Positions 1-5,088 of a stretch of DNA of 9,814 nucleotides are shown piece by piece (positions within the stretch are counted from its first letter, which is position 1; every line of letters starts with the position of its first letter). Where the stretch lies: NCBI GenBank assembly GCA_003387805.1, contig QGSR01000054.1:1-9814 (forward strand), read 5' to 3'. A model generated the notes under the pieces. It was given only the letters and a program-made list of their open reading frames with translations, was not told the origin of the DNA and made no database searches. Source of the DNA: Bacillota bacterium. GTDB taxonomy: Bacteria > Bacillota > Limnochordia > Limnochordales > ZCTH02-B6. Position numbers and translations under genes: made by a program.

Positions 1-2
1 TT

Positions 3-95
3 GAGCCCGCGGGCCTGGGCGCGGCCATTATGAACCGCATGCGGCGGGCCGCGGGCCACCGCACGGTGGCGGTGGGGCCGCGAGAACCGGCGTGA
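3..95 (+). CDS. ywlC: C-terminal end of Sua5/YwlC/YrdC-family threonylcarbamoyl-AMP synthase (5' part outside window)
   Basis: The reading frame is open from the window edge and ends at TGA 93-95, giving about 30 residues with GLGAAIMNRMRRAAGH in the middle. A terminal Gly-Leu-Gly-x-Ala-x-Met-Asn-Arg-x-Arg-x-Ala-Ala-Gly stretch is, as I know the family, typical of the C-terminal tail of Sua5-type enzymes, which make threonylcarbamoyl-AMP from threonine, bicarbonate and ATP for the t6A37 modification of tRNA. The next gene is ywlE, as in the Bacillus ywlC-ywlE cluster, which supports the call. The catalytic YrdC domain is not in the window, so the assignment rests on the tail and the neighbourhood. 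An unrelated protein ending by chance is less likely. Confidence 0.6.
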   Translation, partial: EPAGLGAAIMNRMRRAAGHRTVAVGPREPA

Positions 96-118
96 CGGGC
101 CGGACCCGTGCTCAGCGG

Positions 119-146
119 CGCCGCGGGCCCGGGCCGGTCCGCGGCG
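119..146 (+). other. GC-rich inverted repeat after ywlC
   Basis: An 8-bp perfect stem (CGCCGCGG at 119-126 with CCGCGGCG at 139-146) encloses a 12-nt loop. It lies 23 bases after the ywlC stop and just before a possible promoter. It could end the upstream transcript, but no T-run follows (the next bases are GCCCTTGACC), so it is not a standard intrinsic terminator. Confidence 0.35.
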
Positions 147-150
147 GCCC

Positions 151-180
151 TTGACCGCCGGCGGGCCGGCGGGGCATGAT
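151..180 (+). promoter_or_regulatory. possible sigma-A promoter for ywlE-rpiB-upp
   Basis: TTGACC (151-156) and CATGAT (175-180) are separated by 18 bp and match the -35 and -10 consensus at 5/6 and 4/6 positions. Transcription would begin near 187, leaving a leader of about 30 nt before the proposed ywlE start and including its ribosome binding site. The region is very GC-rich and chance matches occur, so this is tentative. Confidence 0.35.
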
Positions 181-217
181 CGAGTTGCGGGCATCCAGAC
201 AAGGATGGTGAGCGGCT

Positions 218-694
218 CTGGCGTACCATATCGTTTTCGTCTGTTCGGGCAACACGTGCCGCAGTCCCATGGCCGAGGCTTTGCTGCGGGAGCTCCTGGC
301 CGAACGGGGCATCGAGGCCACGGTCAGCTCCGCCGGCACCGGTGCCGATCCGGGCACGCCGGCGGCCCCCCACGCGGTCACCGTCATGCAGGAGTACGGC
401 CAGGACTTGTCGCGGCACCAGGCCACGCGGCTGACGGCCGCGCTGGTGGAGCAGGCCGATCTCATCCTGACCATGACGCCCTACCATAAAGACCTCATCC
501 GCGACATGAATCCCGGCGCCATCGAGAAGACTTTTTCGCTGCACGAGTTCGTGGGCGAGGAAGGCGAAGTGCGGGACCCGTTCGGCGGGGACGTGGACGC
601 GTACCGCCAGACCGCGGCCCAGCTGAAGGAGCTGCTGCGGAAAGCCGTGGAAAAGCTGGATCTTCCCGGGCAAGGAAATGCCGGGCCCGTGTAG
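218..694 (+). CDS. ywlE: Low-molecular-weight phosphatase, protein-arginine phosphatase type (YwlE)
   Basis: This encodes a 158-residue LMW-PTP-fold enzyme if CTG 218 is the start; Bacillus YwlE is about 150 residues. The P-loop CSGNTCRS is at residues 9-16, with nucleophile Cys9 and phosphate-binding Arg15. The general-acid loop DPFGG begins at Asp120. The Thr at position 13 matches the residue that, in B. subtilis YwlE, favours phospho-arginine; tyrosine phosphatases have a bulkier residue there. The predicted role is removal of McsB-type arginine phosphorylation from cytosolic proteins. The first ATG in frame (269) lies after the P-loop and would give a dead enzyme. The frame is closed upstream by TGA 209-211, leaving CTG 218 as the best start: it is 6 nt after AAGGATGGTGA, a near-perfect ribosome binding site. 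An indel in the assembly is the alternative. The family call is firm; the start is not. Confidence 0.88.
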   Translation: MAYHIVFVCSGNTCRSPMAEALLRELLAERGIEATVSSAGTGADPGTPAAPHAVTVMQEYGQDLSRHQATRLTAALVEQADLILTMTPYHKDLIRDMNPGAIEKTFSLHEFVGEEGEVRDPFGGDVDAYRQTAAQLKELLRKAVEKLDLPGQGNAGPV

Positions 695-763
695 AACTTC
701 GGGAGGAAGGCGCACCGGGCCGGAACGCTTGGCCCGCGGCGCCGGTTCCGAGGAGGTTTTCTC

Positions 764-1210
764 GTGCGCATCGCAATCGGCAGCGACCACGCCGGCTTTC
801 CTTTGAAGGCCGAGCTGGTGGAACGGCTGCGCCAAGACGGCTACGAAGTGGACGATCTGGGCACGCACTCCACCGAGTCGTGCGACTATCCCGACACGGC
901 CCGGCCGGTGGCGGAAGGCGTCAGCCAGGGGCGCTACCGGCTGGGGATTTTGATTTGCGGCACCGGCATCGGCATGTCCATGGCCGCCAACAAAGTGCCG
1001 GGCGTGCGGGCCGCGCTGTGTTCGGAGACGTTTTCCGCCCGCATGGCCCGGGCCCACAACGACGCCAACGTGCTCTGCATGGGCGCCCGGGTCATCGGGC
1101 CGGGCCTGGCGTACGACGTGGCGCGGGCCTTCCTGGAGAGCGAGTTTGAAGGCGGCCGCCACCAGCGGCGGGTGGACAAGCTCACGGCCCTGGAGCGGGG
1201 CGACGCCTGA
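764..1210 (+). CDS. rpiB: Ribose-5-phosphate isomerase B
   Basis: This 148-residue cytosolic protein has the usual RpiB/LacAB length. It interconverts ribose-5-phosphate and ribulose-5-phosphate in the pentose phosphate pathway. The N-terminal GSDHAG motif (6-11) supplies Asp8 and His9. The anion-hole segment CGTGIG starts at Cys65, the catalytic cysteine in E. coli-type enzymes. His98 in AHNDANVL is the residue expected to help open the sugar ring. The C-terminal GGRHQRRV (130-137) supplies phosphate-binding arginines. The start is GTG 764, 7 nt after a perfect AGGAGG (751-756). The position directly after ywlE matches Bacillus ywlE-ywlF. A galactose-6-phosphate isomerase subunit is possible in this superfamily, but LacA and LacB come as a pair and there is only one copy here. 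Confidence 0.93.
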   Translation: MRIAIGSDHAGFPLKAELVERLRQDGYEVDDLGTHSTESCDYPDTARPVAEGVSQGRYRLGILICGTGIGMSMAANKVPGVRAALCSETFSARMARAHNDANVLCMGARVIGPGLAYDVARAFLESEFEGGRHQRRVDKLTALERGDA

Positions 1211-1259
1211 GCGGGCCGGCGCCCGGCGTGACTTTTTATAGGAAGCGGGAGGGTTCTCG

Positions 1260-1901
1260 TTGGCGGCTGCAGACGCCCGGGTACAAGTCATTGACCATCC
1301 GCTGGTGCAGCACAAGCTCACCATGCTGCGGGACGAGCGGACCGGACCGAAAGACTTTCGGGATTTGATGGAAGAGCTCAGCATGTTGATGGCGTACGAA
1401 GTGACGCGCGACATGCCCACGGAGCCGGTGGAAGTGAAAACGCCCATCGCCGTCACGGAGGGCCGGGCCATTTCGGGCAAAAAAGTGGCCGTCGTCGCGA
1501 TTTTGCGGGCGGGCCTGGGCATGGTGCCCGGCATTTTGCGCCTCATCCCCGCGGCCAAAGTGGGCCACGTGGGCGTGTATCGCGATCCGGACACGCTGGC
1601 GCCGGTGGAGTACTACGGCAAGCTGCCTTCGGACGTGGGCGAGCGGGACGTCATCGTGGTGGATCCGATGCTGGCCACCGGCGGCTCGGCGGTGGCGGCG
1701 GTGGACTTCATCAAGCAGCGGGGGGCGCAGCACGTCAAGTTCATGGCCGTGGTGGCCGCGCCGGAGGGCATCCGGCGTCTGCACGAAACGCACCCCGAGG
1801 TGCCGATTTACGTCGCGGCGGTGGATCAGGGGCTCAACGACAAAGCGTACATCGTGCCCGGCCTCGGCGACGCGGGTGACCGCCTGTTCGGCACCCGCTG
1901 A
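1260..1901 (+). CDS. upp: Uracil phosphoribosyltransferase
   Basis: This 213-residue enzyme (family about 209) makes UMP from uracil and PRPP in pyrimidine salvage. The 5-phospho-ribosyl binding loop is [10 protein letters not shown] at 135-144. The upstream RAGLGM segment is at 83-88. The uracil-binding C-terminal motif GLGDAGDRL is at 201-209, followed by the typical FGT end. The start is TTG 1260, 7 nt after GGAGG (1248-1252); no ATG lies near it and the N-terminus then aligns naturally ([16 protein letters not shown] at 10-25). It follows rpiB after about 50 bases and precedes a cell-wall gene and the atp operon, as in many Bacillota, but glyA, which sits before upp in Bacillus, is absent. 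I see no attenuator or PyrR-type leader in the short gap. Confidence 0.96.
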   Translation: MAAADARVQVIDHPLVQHKLTMLRDERTGPKDFRDLMEELSMLMAYEVTRDMPTEPVEVKTPIAVTEGRAISGKKVAVVAILRAGLGMVPGILRLIPAAKVGHVGVYRDPDTLAPVEYYGKLPSDVGERDVIVVDPMLATGGSAVAAVDFIKQRGAQHVKFMAVVAAPEGIRRLHETHPEVPIYVAAVDQGLNDKAYIVPGLGDAGDRLFGTR

Positions 1902-1907
1902 ACGCAC

Positions 1908-1929
1908 GCGCCGCCCCGGGGCGCGGCGC
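1908..1929 (+). other. GC-only hairpin between upp and tagO
   Basis: GCGCCG (1908-1913) pairs with CGGCGC (1924-1929), and CC/GG pairs continue inward across CCCC-GGGG with a 2-nt bulge. The structure begins 7 bases after the upp stop. No U-tract follows, so I read it as a transcript-stabilising or pausing hairpin rather than a proven terminator. Confidence 0.35.
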
Positions 1930-1934
1930 ATAAG

Positions 1935-3080
1935 GTGGGAAACGCGCTGAATGTTCGCGATTTGCTCTTCATCGGAGTGATCGCCCTGGCGGCGACGCTC
2001 GTGCTCACGCCCGCGGTCCGCGCGCTGACGGTGCGCGTCGGGCTGCTCGAAAAAACCAGTCCCCGCAAGCTGCACACGCGGCCCATGCCCACGGCCGGCG
2101 GGCTGGCCATGTTTTTTGGGTTCTGGGGCGCGGTGTTCGCGTTCAGCCTGGCGGGCGGCGGGGCGGGGGCCCATGGCGCCGGCGTGCCCGCGGGACTGCT
2201 GCCGGCCACGCTGCTCATCGTCGTTCTTGGCATGGTGGATGATTATTTGGATCTGCGGCCGGGGGTGAAGCTGGCCGGCCAGGTGGCCGCGGCCGCGGTC
2301 TTCGTTTTTTCCGGCGCCCGCATCGAGCAGCTGGGCCATCCTCTCGGCGGCGTCCTGGAGCTGGGCTGGTGGAGCGTGCCGGTGACGCTGCTGTGGCTGG
2401 TGGCCGTCACCAACGTGCTTAACATTATCGACGGCCTGGACGGCCTGGCCGCGGGCATGACGTCCATCGCCGCGCTGCCCATGCTCTTCATCGCGCTGCA
2501 GAGGGAGCAGTGGGCCGCGGCCCTGCTGGCCGCGGCGCTCATCGGCAGCACGCTGGGCTTCTTGCGCTACAACTTCAATCCCGCCCGGCTGTTTATGGGT
2601 GACACGGGCGGCATGTTTCTCGGCTTCGTGCTGGGGGCCGTCGCGGTGGAAGGCGTGCTGGGAGGGCCGGCGGACGTGGCGCCGACCATCCCCGTGGTGG
2701 CGCTGGGCGTGCCCGTGTTCGACACCGCGTGCGCCATCGTGCGGCGGGCCATGAGCGGGCGGCCCATCGCGCAGGCCGACGACGGCCACCTGCATCACCG
2801 GCTGGTGCGCGCGGGCCTGTCGCAGCGGCAGGCGGTGCTGCGGCTGTACGCCGCGGGGGCGGCGCTGGCCCTGGTCAGTCTGGTGCTCTTGCGCGTCTCG
2901 CCGCTGCAGGCGTTTTTTGTCGCGGCGGGACTGGCCGCGGCGGCGCTGCCGCCGGCCCGCCGGCTGGGCGTGCTGGGCGAGCTGCCCGGCCGGGCCGCGG
3001 CGCCGGCCCACGCCCGCCCCGCAGCGGTGCGGCCGGAGCAGCGGCGCCCCGGGGTGAGCCAGGCCCGGCGCGCGCGCTGA
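1935..3080 (+). CDS. tagO: Undecaprenyl-phosphate N-acetylglucosamine-1-phosphate transferase (WecA/TagO, MraY superfamily)
   Basis: This 381-residue membrane enzyme has about ten hydrophobic segments. It transfers a sugar-1-phosphate, probably GlcNAc-1-P from UDP-GlcNAc, to undecaprenyl phosphate, the first step of teichoic acid or other wall glycan synthesis. Family motifs appear in order: HTRPMPTAGG (47-56), the Mg-binding VDDYLD (101-106), NIIDGLDGL (163-171), FNPARLFMGDTGG (214-226) and the cytoplasmic GHLHHRL (284-290). The HLHH form fits TagO/WecA rather than MraY. The last ~30 residues are a Pro/Arg/Ala-rich hydrophilic tail. The start is uncertain: GTG 1935 has no clear ribosome binding site upstream, while AAGGTGGG (1932-1939) lies 7 nt before CTG 1947. 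The GC content and codon use match the neighbours. The exact sugar is inferred from the family. Confidence 0.88.
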   Translation: MGNALNVRDLLFIGVIALAATLVLTPAVRALTVRVGLLEKTSPRKLHTRPMPTAGGLAMFFGFWGAVFAFSLAGGGAGAHGAGVPAGLLPATLLIVVLGMVDDYLDLRPGVKLAGQVAAAAVFVFSGARIEQLGHPLGGVLELGWWSVPVTLLWLVAVTNVLNIIDGLDGLAAGMTSIAALPMLFIALQREQWAAALLAAALIGSTLGFLRYNFNPARLFMGDTGGMFLGFVLGAVAVEGVLGGPADVAPTIPVVALGVPVFDTACAIVRRAMSGRPIAQADDGHLHHRLVRAGLSQRQAVLRLYAAGAALALVSLVLLRVSPLQAFFVAAGLAAAALPPARRLGVLGELPGRAAAPAHARPAAVRPEQRRPGVSQARRAR

Positions 3081-3089
3081 GGGCCGGGC

Positions 3090-3114
3090 GGCCGGCGCGG
3101 CACGCCGCGCGGCC
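3090..3114 (+). terminator. possible terminator hairpin after tagO
   Basis: GGCCGGCGCGG (3090-3100) pairs with CCGCGCGGCC (3105-3114) as a 10-bp stem with one bulged G and a CACG loop. It sits 9 bases after the tagO stop and before the atp promoter, a natural place to end the upstream unit. The nearest T-run (3132-3136) is about 17 nt away, so it is not a standard rho-independent terminator. Confidence 0.35.
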
Positions 3115-3161
3115 GGGGAAAGAGATATGTGTTTTTCACGAATCACCCAACTTGCGGGGCG

Positions 3162-3190
3162 TTGCAAACTAGAAAAGCGTGTACTATAAT
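3162..3190 (+). promoter_or_regulatory. Sigma-A promoter of the atp operon
   Basis: TTGCAA (3162-3167) and a perfect TATAAT (3185-3190) are separated by the optimal 17 bp. The bases from 3118 to 3148 are clearly richer in A/T than the surrounding sequence. Transcription should begin near 3197, giving a leader of about 60 nt before the atpZ start at 3256. This is the best promoter in the window and no other convincing one lies inside the atp genes, so it probably drives the whole operon. Confidence 0.8.
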
Positions 3191-3255
3191 AGGAGCCGTT
3201 GATTGCGACCAAGGCAGCACGGCTGGATGGAAACGGATGCAAACGGAGGTCCGCC

Positions 3256-3543
3256 GTGGCCCTGGGAGAGTACGGCAAGTACGCGAGCCTGGGCATTTCG
3301 CTGGTATTGACCACGGCCGTGTACTTGTTTCTCGGCTATCGGGTCGGGACGTGGCTGGACGGTCGCTGGGGCACCGAGCCGACTTTCATGGTGGTCGGCA
3401 TCGTGCTGGGCATGTTTCTGAGCCTCGTTTCCATGGTAAAAGAACTGATCATGCTCACGCGCAAGGCGCCCGCCAGCGGGCAAGAGCACGAACAGGACCC
3501 GTCGGCCCGGGATAGTGAAAAAAAGAACTTTCCCTCGGACTAA
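3256..3543 (+). CDS. atpZ: AtpZ/AtpI-family small membrane protein of the ATP synthase operon
   Basis: This 95-residue protein has two membrane helices (about 9-29 and 43-65) joined by GYRVGTWLDGRWGTEP, a glycine/aspartate hairpin typical of the AtpZ family (Asp35). A charged hydrophilic tail (70-95) follows. AtpZ is encoded at the head of many atp operons. Work on alkaliphilic Bacillus suggested that AtpZ and AtpI together handle Mg2+/Ca2+ supply and complex stability; its role here is inferred from that. The start is GTG 3256, 6 nt after GGAGG (3245-3249). The frame is open further upstream to a TTG at 3199, but that lies at the predicted transcription start and has no ribosome binding site. 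It is the first gene after the operon promoter and is followed by atpI after 46 bases. Confidence 0.85.
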   Translation: MALGEYGKYASLGISLVLTTAVYLFLGYRVGTWLDGRWGTEPTFMVVGIVLGMFLSLVSMVKELIMLTRKAPASGQEHEQDPSARDSEKKNFPSD

Positions 3544-3589
3544 AGAAGCAGGTCGCAAAGAACCCTGATATTAGGAAAGAAGGCTGACG

Positions 3590-3961
3590 GTGGAATACAC
3601 TTTGAATCGCGTGTGGACCCTGGCCGCCCTGGCGGCGTTGGCCGCAGCCTTGGCGCTGGTCCTCGGGTTCCCGATGGCCGCGGCCGGCGTGGCGGCCGGG
3701 CTGCCGGTGGGCATCGTCAACTATCTGATGATGTTCTCGGTCCGGCGGCAGATGGCCGCAGCGGGCACCGGCAAGGCGGATGCGGGGCCGTTGGTGCAGC
3801 GCTCGATGATGCGGCTGCTGCTGTCGGCGACGGCGCTTTTGCTGGCGTCGCTGCTGGGCCCGGAGTTCCTTATCGGCGCTTTGATTGGTATCGTCACGGA
3901 AATATTCTCGTACTTCAAAGACGCGATCCAGATTTTCATGGCTTTGGGTCGTAAGGAGTGA
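3590..3961 (+). CDS. atpI: ATP synthase subunit I (AtpI)
   Basis: This 123-residue protein has four predicted membrane segments (about 8-26, 28-48, 73-91 and 92-108) and a short charged C-terminus ending FKDAIQIFMALGRKE. Size, topology and position between atpZ and atpB fit AtpI, a non-stoichiometric helper that, from studies in other bacteria, assists assembly of the c-ring and may carry Mg2+. The family is poorly conserved, so position and topology carry most of the call. The start is GTG 3590 after the purine-rich GGAAAGAAGG (3574-3583). The stop TGA (3959-3961) lies inside the ribosome binding region of atpB (AAGGAGTGA), suggesting translational coupling. Confidence 0.82.
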   Translation: MEYTLNRVWTLAALAALAAALALVLGFPMAAAGVAAGLPVGIVNYLMMFSVRRQMAAAGTGKADAGPLVQRSMMRLLLSATALLLASLLGPEFLIGALIGIVTEIFSYFKDAIQIFMALGRKE

Positions 3962-3967
3962 CGGGGA

Positions 3968-4660
3968 TTGGATCGTATCGTCGAGCAGCTGGGGACGATT
4001 ATGGATTCGCTGGTCCGGTTCGAGGTGATTCGGATCGGACCGGTGAGCATCACGTCCACCGTTGTCAACACGTGGATCGTGATGATTTTGATGTTTATCG
4101 GACTGCGGCTGCTGACCCGCGGCGGGTTTCGTGAAATCCCGAAAGGCGCGCAAGCCCTGCTGGAAGTGCTGGTGGAGGCCATCTACGGACTGATGGACGA
4201 GCCCCTGGGCAAGGAAGGGCGCCGCTACCTCTGGATTACCGGCAGTTTGTTCGTATTTATCTTTGTTCTTAACGTCTCCTGGTTCATCCCCGGATTCGTG
4301 CCGCCTACGACGGACATCATGACCACCGCCGCGCTCGCGGTGACCACCATCGTTATCGTTCAGATCATGGGCATCAAAGCCAAAGGCGTCAAAGGCTATC
4401 TGGCCAACTTCGCGCAGCCTGTCCCTATCATGCTGCCGATGAACATTCTTGAAGAGATCGTCAAGCCGTTCTCGCTGGCCATCCGTCTTTTCGGCAACAT
4501 GTTCGGCGAAAAGACCGTCGTGACGATTCTCGGCATTTTGCTGCCGCTGCTTCTGCCCGTGCCCATTATGCTGCTGGGGCTTTTGATGGGCGGCATTCAG
4601 GCGTTTATCTTTACGCTGCTGTCGGTGATGTACCTGGCCACCCAGACCAAGGGCCACTGA
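3968..4660 (+). CDS. atpB: F1Fo ATP synthase subunit a
   Basis: This 230-residue polytopic protein forms the proton half-channels next to the c-ring. The signature SLAIRLFGNMFG (169-180) places the essential arginine at Arg173 (E. coli Arg210). Gln211 in QAFIFTLLSVMY corresponds to E. coli Gln252. The periplasm-side FIPGFVPPTTD (106-116) is also typical. After NMF the sequence reads GEKTVV (180-185), placing Glu181 and Lys182 where E. coli has the Gly218-Glu219 region, and Gly204 sits at the position of E. coli His245. The start is TTG 3968, 9 nt after AAGGAG (3953-3958); the next in-frame ATG (4001) would remove part of the N-terminal segment. It is separated from atpI by only 6 bases. Confidence 0.96.
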   Translation: MDRIVEQLGTIMDSLVRFEVIRIGPVSITSTVVNTWIVMILMFIGLRLLTRGGFREIPKGAQALLEVLVEAIYGLMDEPLGKEGRRYLWITGSLFVFIFVLNVSWFIPGFVPPTTDIMTTAALAVTTIVIVQIMGIKAKGVKGYLANFAQPVPIMLPMNILEEIVKPFSLAIRLFGNMFGEKTVVTILGILLPLLLPVPIMLLGLLMGGIQAFIFTLLSVMYLATQTKGH

Positions 4661-4709
4661 CGGCCGGCTCGCCGAAGGCGGCGTAAATCTATAAAGCGCA
4701 AACCAACTT

Positions 4710-4727
4710 CGTGACACCCTCGTCACG
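4710..4727 (+). other. hairpin in the leader of atpE
   Basis: CGTGAC (4710-4715) and GTCACG (4722-4727) form a perfect 6-bp stem with a 6-nt loop. The next bases are a purine-rich stretch leading into the atpE ribosome binding site (AGGAGG 4741-4746), which the hairpin leaves exposed. A structured, cleavable or protective element before atpE would fit the need for more c subunit than other subunits; that role is inferred. Confidence 0.5.
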
Positions 4728-4755
4728 GGCGCTGGGGGAAAGGAGGGAATGACGA

Positions 4756-4980
4756 ATGACCGTTGCTGCTCTGTTCGCCGTTGCTGCGACCATTGCGCTG
4801 CCTGCTATTGCTTCGGCGCTGAGCCAGGCGTGGGCCACTTCCAGGGCAATGGACTCCATGGCCCGTCAGCCTGAGGCTGCGGGTGACATGCGGACGGCCC
4901 TGCTGATCGCCCTCGCGTTCATGGAGGCTTTGACGCTGTTCGCCCTCGTTGTCGCCATTCTGCTGTGGACGAAGATCTGA
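4756..4980 (+). CDS. atpE: F1Fo ATP synthase subunit c
   Basis: This 74-residue hairpin of two membrane helices forms the rotor ring. The polar loop ARQPEA is at 36-41 and the ion-carrying carboxylate is Glu57 in FMEALTL. TM1 (about 4-30) is highly unusual: it contains no glycine, and the positions that form GxGxGxG in most c subunits are Ala14, Pro16, Ala19, Ala21, Ser23 and Ala25. Pro16 matches E. coli Ala20 in a gapless alignment, and Thr60 takes the place of E. coli Pro64. Gln24 is present, but the residues after Glu57 are Ala-Leu rather than the Ser-Thr of sodium-binding rings, so proton coupling is expected. The start is ATG 4756, 9 nt after AGGAGG (4741-4746); ATG 4749 is out of frame and too close. 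Codon use favours GCT and GTT more than the neighbours, consistent with high expression. Hairpins flank the gene. Confidence 0.96.
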   Translation: MTVAALFAVAATIALPAIASALSQAWATSRAMDSMARQPEAAGDMRTALLIALAFMEALTLFALVVAILLWTKI

Positions 4981-5000
4981 CGTGCACCGTGGCGAAGGAA

Positions 5001-5051
5001 CCCGTTGAACGGGGCGAGGGTGTCGGTCTTGAGTGCGCACGACGTTGTCGT
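5001..5051 (+). other. two small stem-loops after atpE
   Basis: CCCG/CGGG (5001-5013, loop TTGAA) and ACGAC/GTCGT (5039-5051, loop GTT) are short perfect inverted repeats in the 153-base atpE-atpF gap. Each alone is weak. With the large hairpin at 5062-5088 they make most of this gap potentially structured. The gap carries no plausible gene. Confidence 0.3.
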
Positions 5052-5061
5052 ATGACGGGTG

Positions 5062-5088
5062 GAGGAACGGGGCCCGGCCCCGTTCCTC
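5062..5088 (+). other. strong hairpin between atpE and atpF
   Basis: GAGGAACGGGG (5062-5072) pairs perfectly with CCCCGTTCCTC (5078-5088); C5073-G5077 can extend it to 12 bp with a 3-nt loop. No T-run follows on either strand, so full termination is unlikely. A stable stem right after the c-subunit gene would block 3' exonucleases and raise the level of upstream atpE message relative to atpF and later genes. The inverted repeat is seen directly; this function is inferred. Confidence 0.65.

Noticed and set aside
151..489. A + strand open frame with ATG/GTG starts at 205-210 over ywlE.
   Set aside because: Its product resembles nothing and the adjacent frame encodes the conserved phosphatase. 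It is kept only as a possible sign of an indel near the ywlE start.
1215..1240. A small GC stem followed by CTTTTTATA between rpiB and upp, considered as a terminator or a promoter -10.
   Set aside because: The stem has only 5 bp and is separated from the T-run by several bases. No -35 is found at the right distance for TTTATA, and the upp ribosome binding site follows at once.
3199..3255. A longer N-terminus for AtpZ from TTG 3199.
   Set aside because: It starts at the predicted transcription start, lacks a ribosome binding site and adds residues not expected for AtpZ; GTG 3256 has GGAGG at good spacing.
1236..3314. A 692-codon open frame on the - strand opposite upp and tagO, and a similar one at 3455-4726.
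   Set aside because: These have the same low-complexity Arg/His/Gln-rich composition, no ribosome binding site and full overlap with conserved + strand genes.
4690..4695. TATAAA before atpE, considered as an internal promoter.
   Set aside because: The sequence 17 bp upstream (GCTCGC) has no similarity to a -35 element. It may still be weakly active but I cannot support it.
4756..4980. A sodium-binding c-ring, suggested by Gln24 at the position of Ilyobacter Gln32.
   Set aside because: The residues after the carboxylate are Ala-Leu rather than the Ser-Thr pair of sodium-binding rings, and Phe62 replaces the usual Tyr; Gln is also found in proton-type rings.
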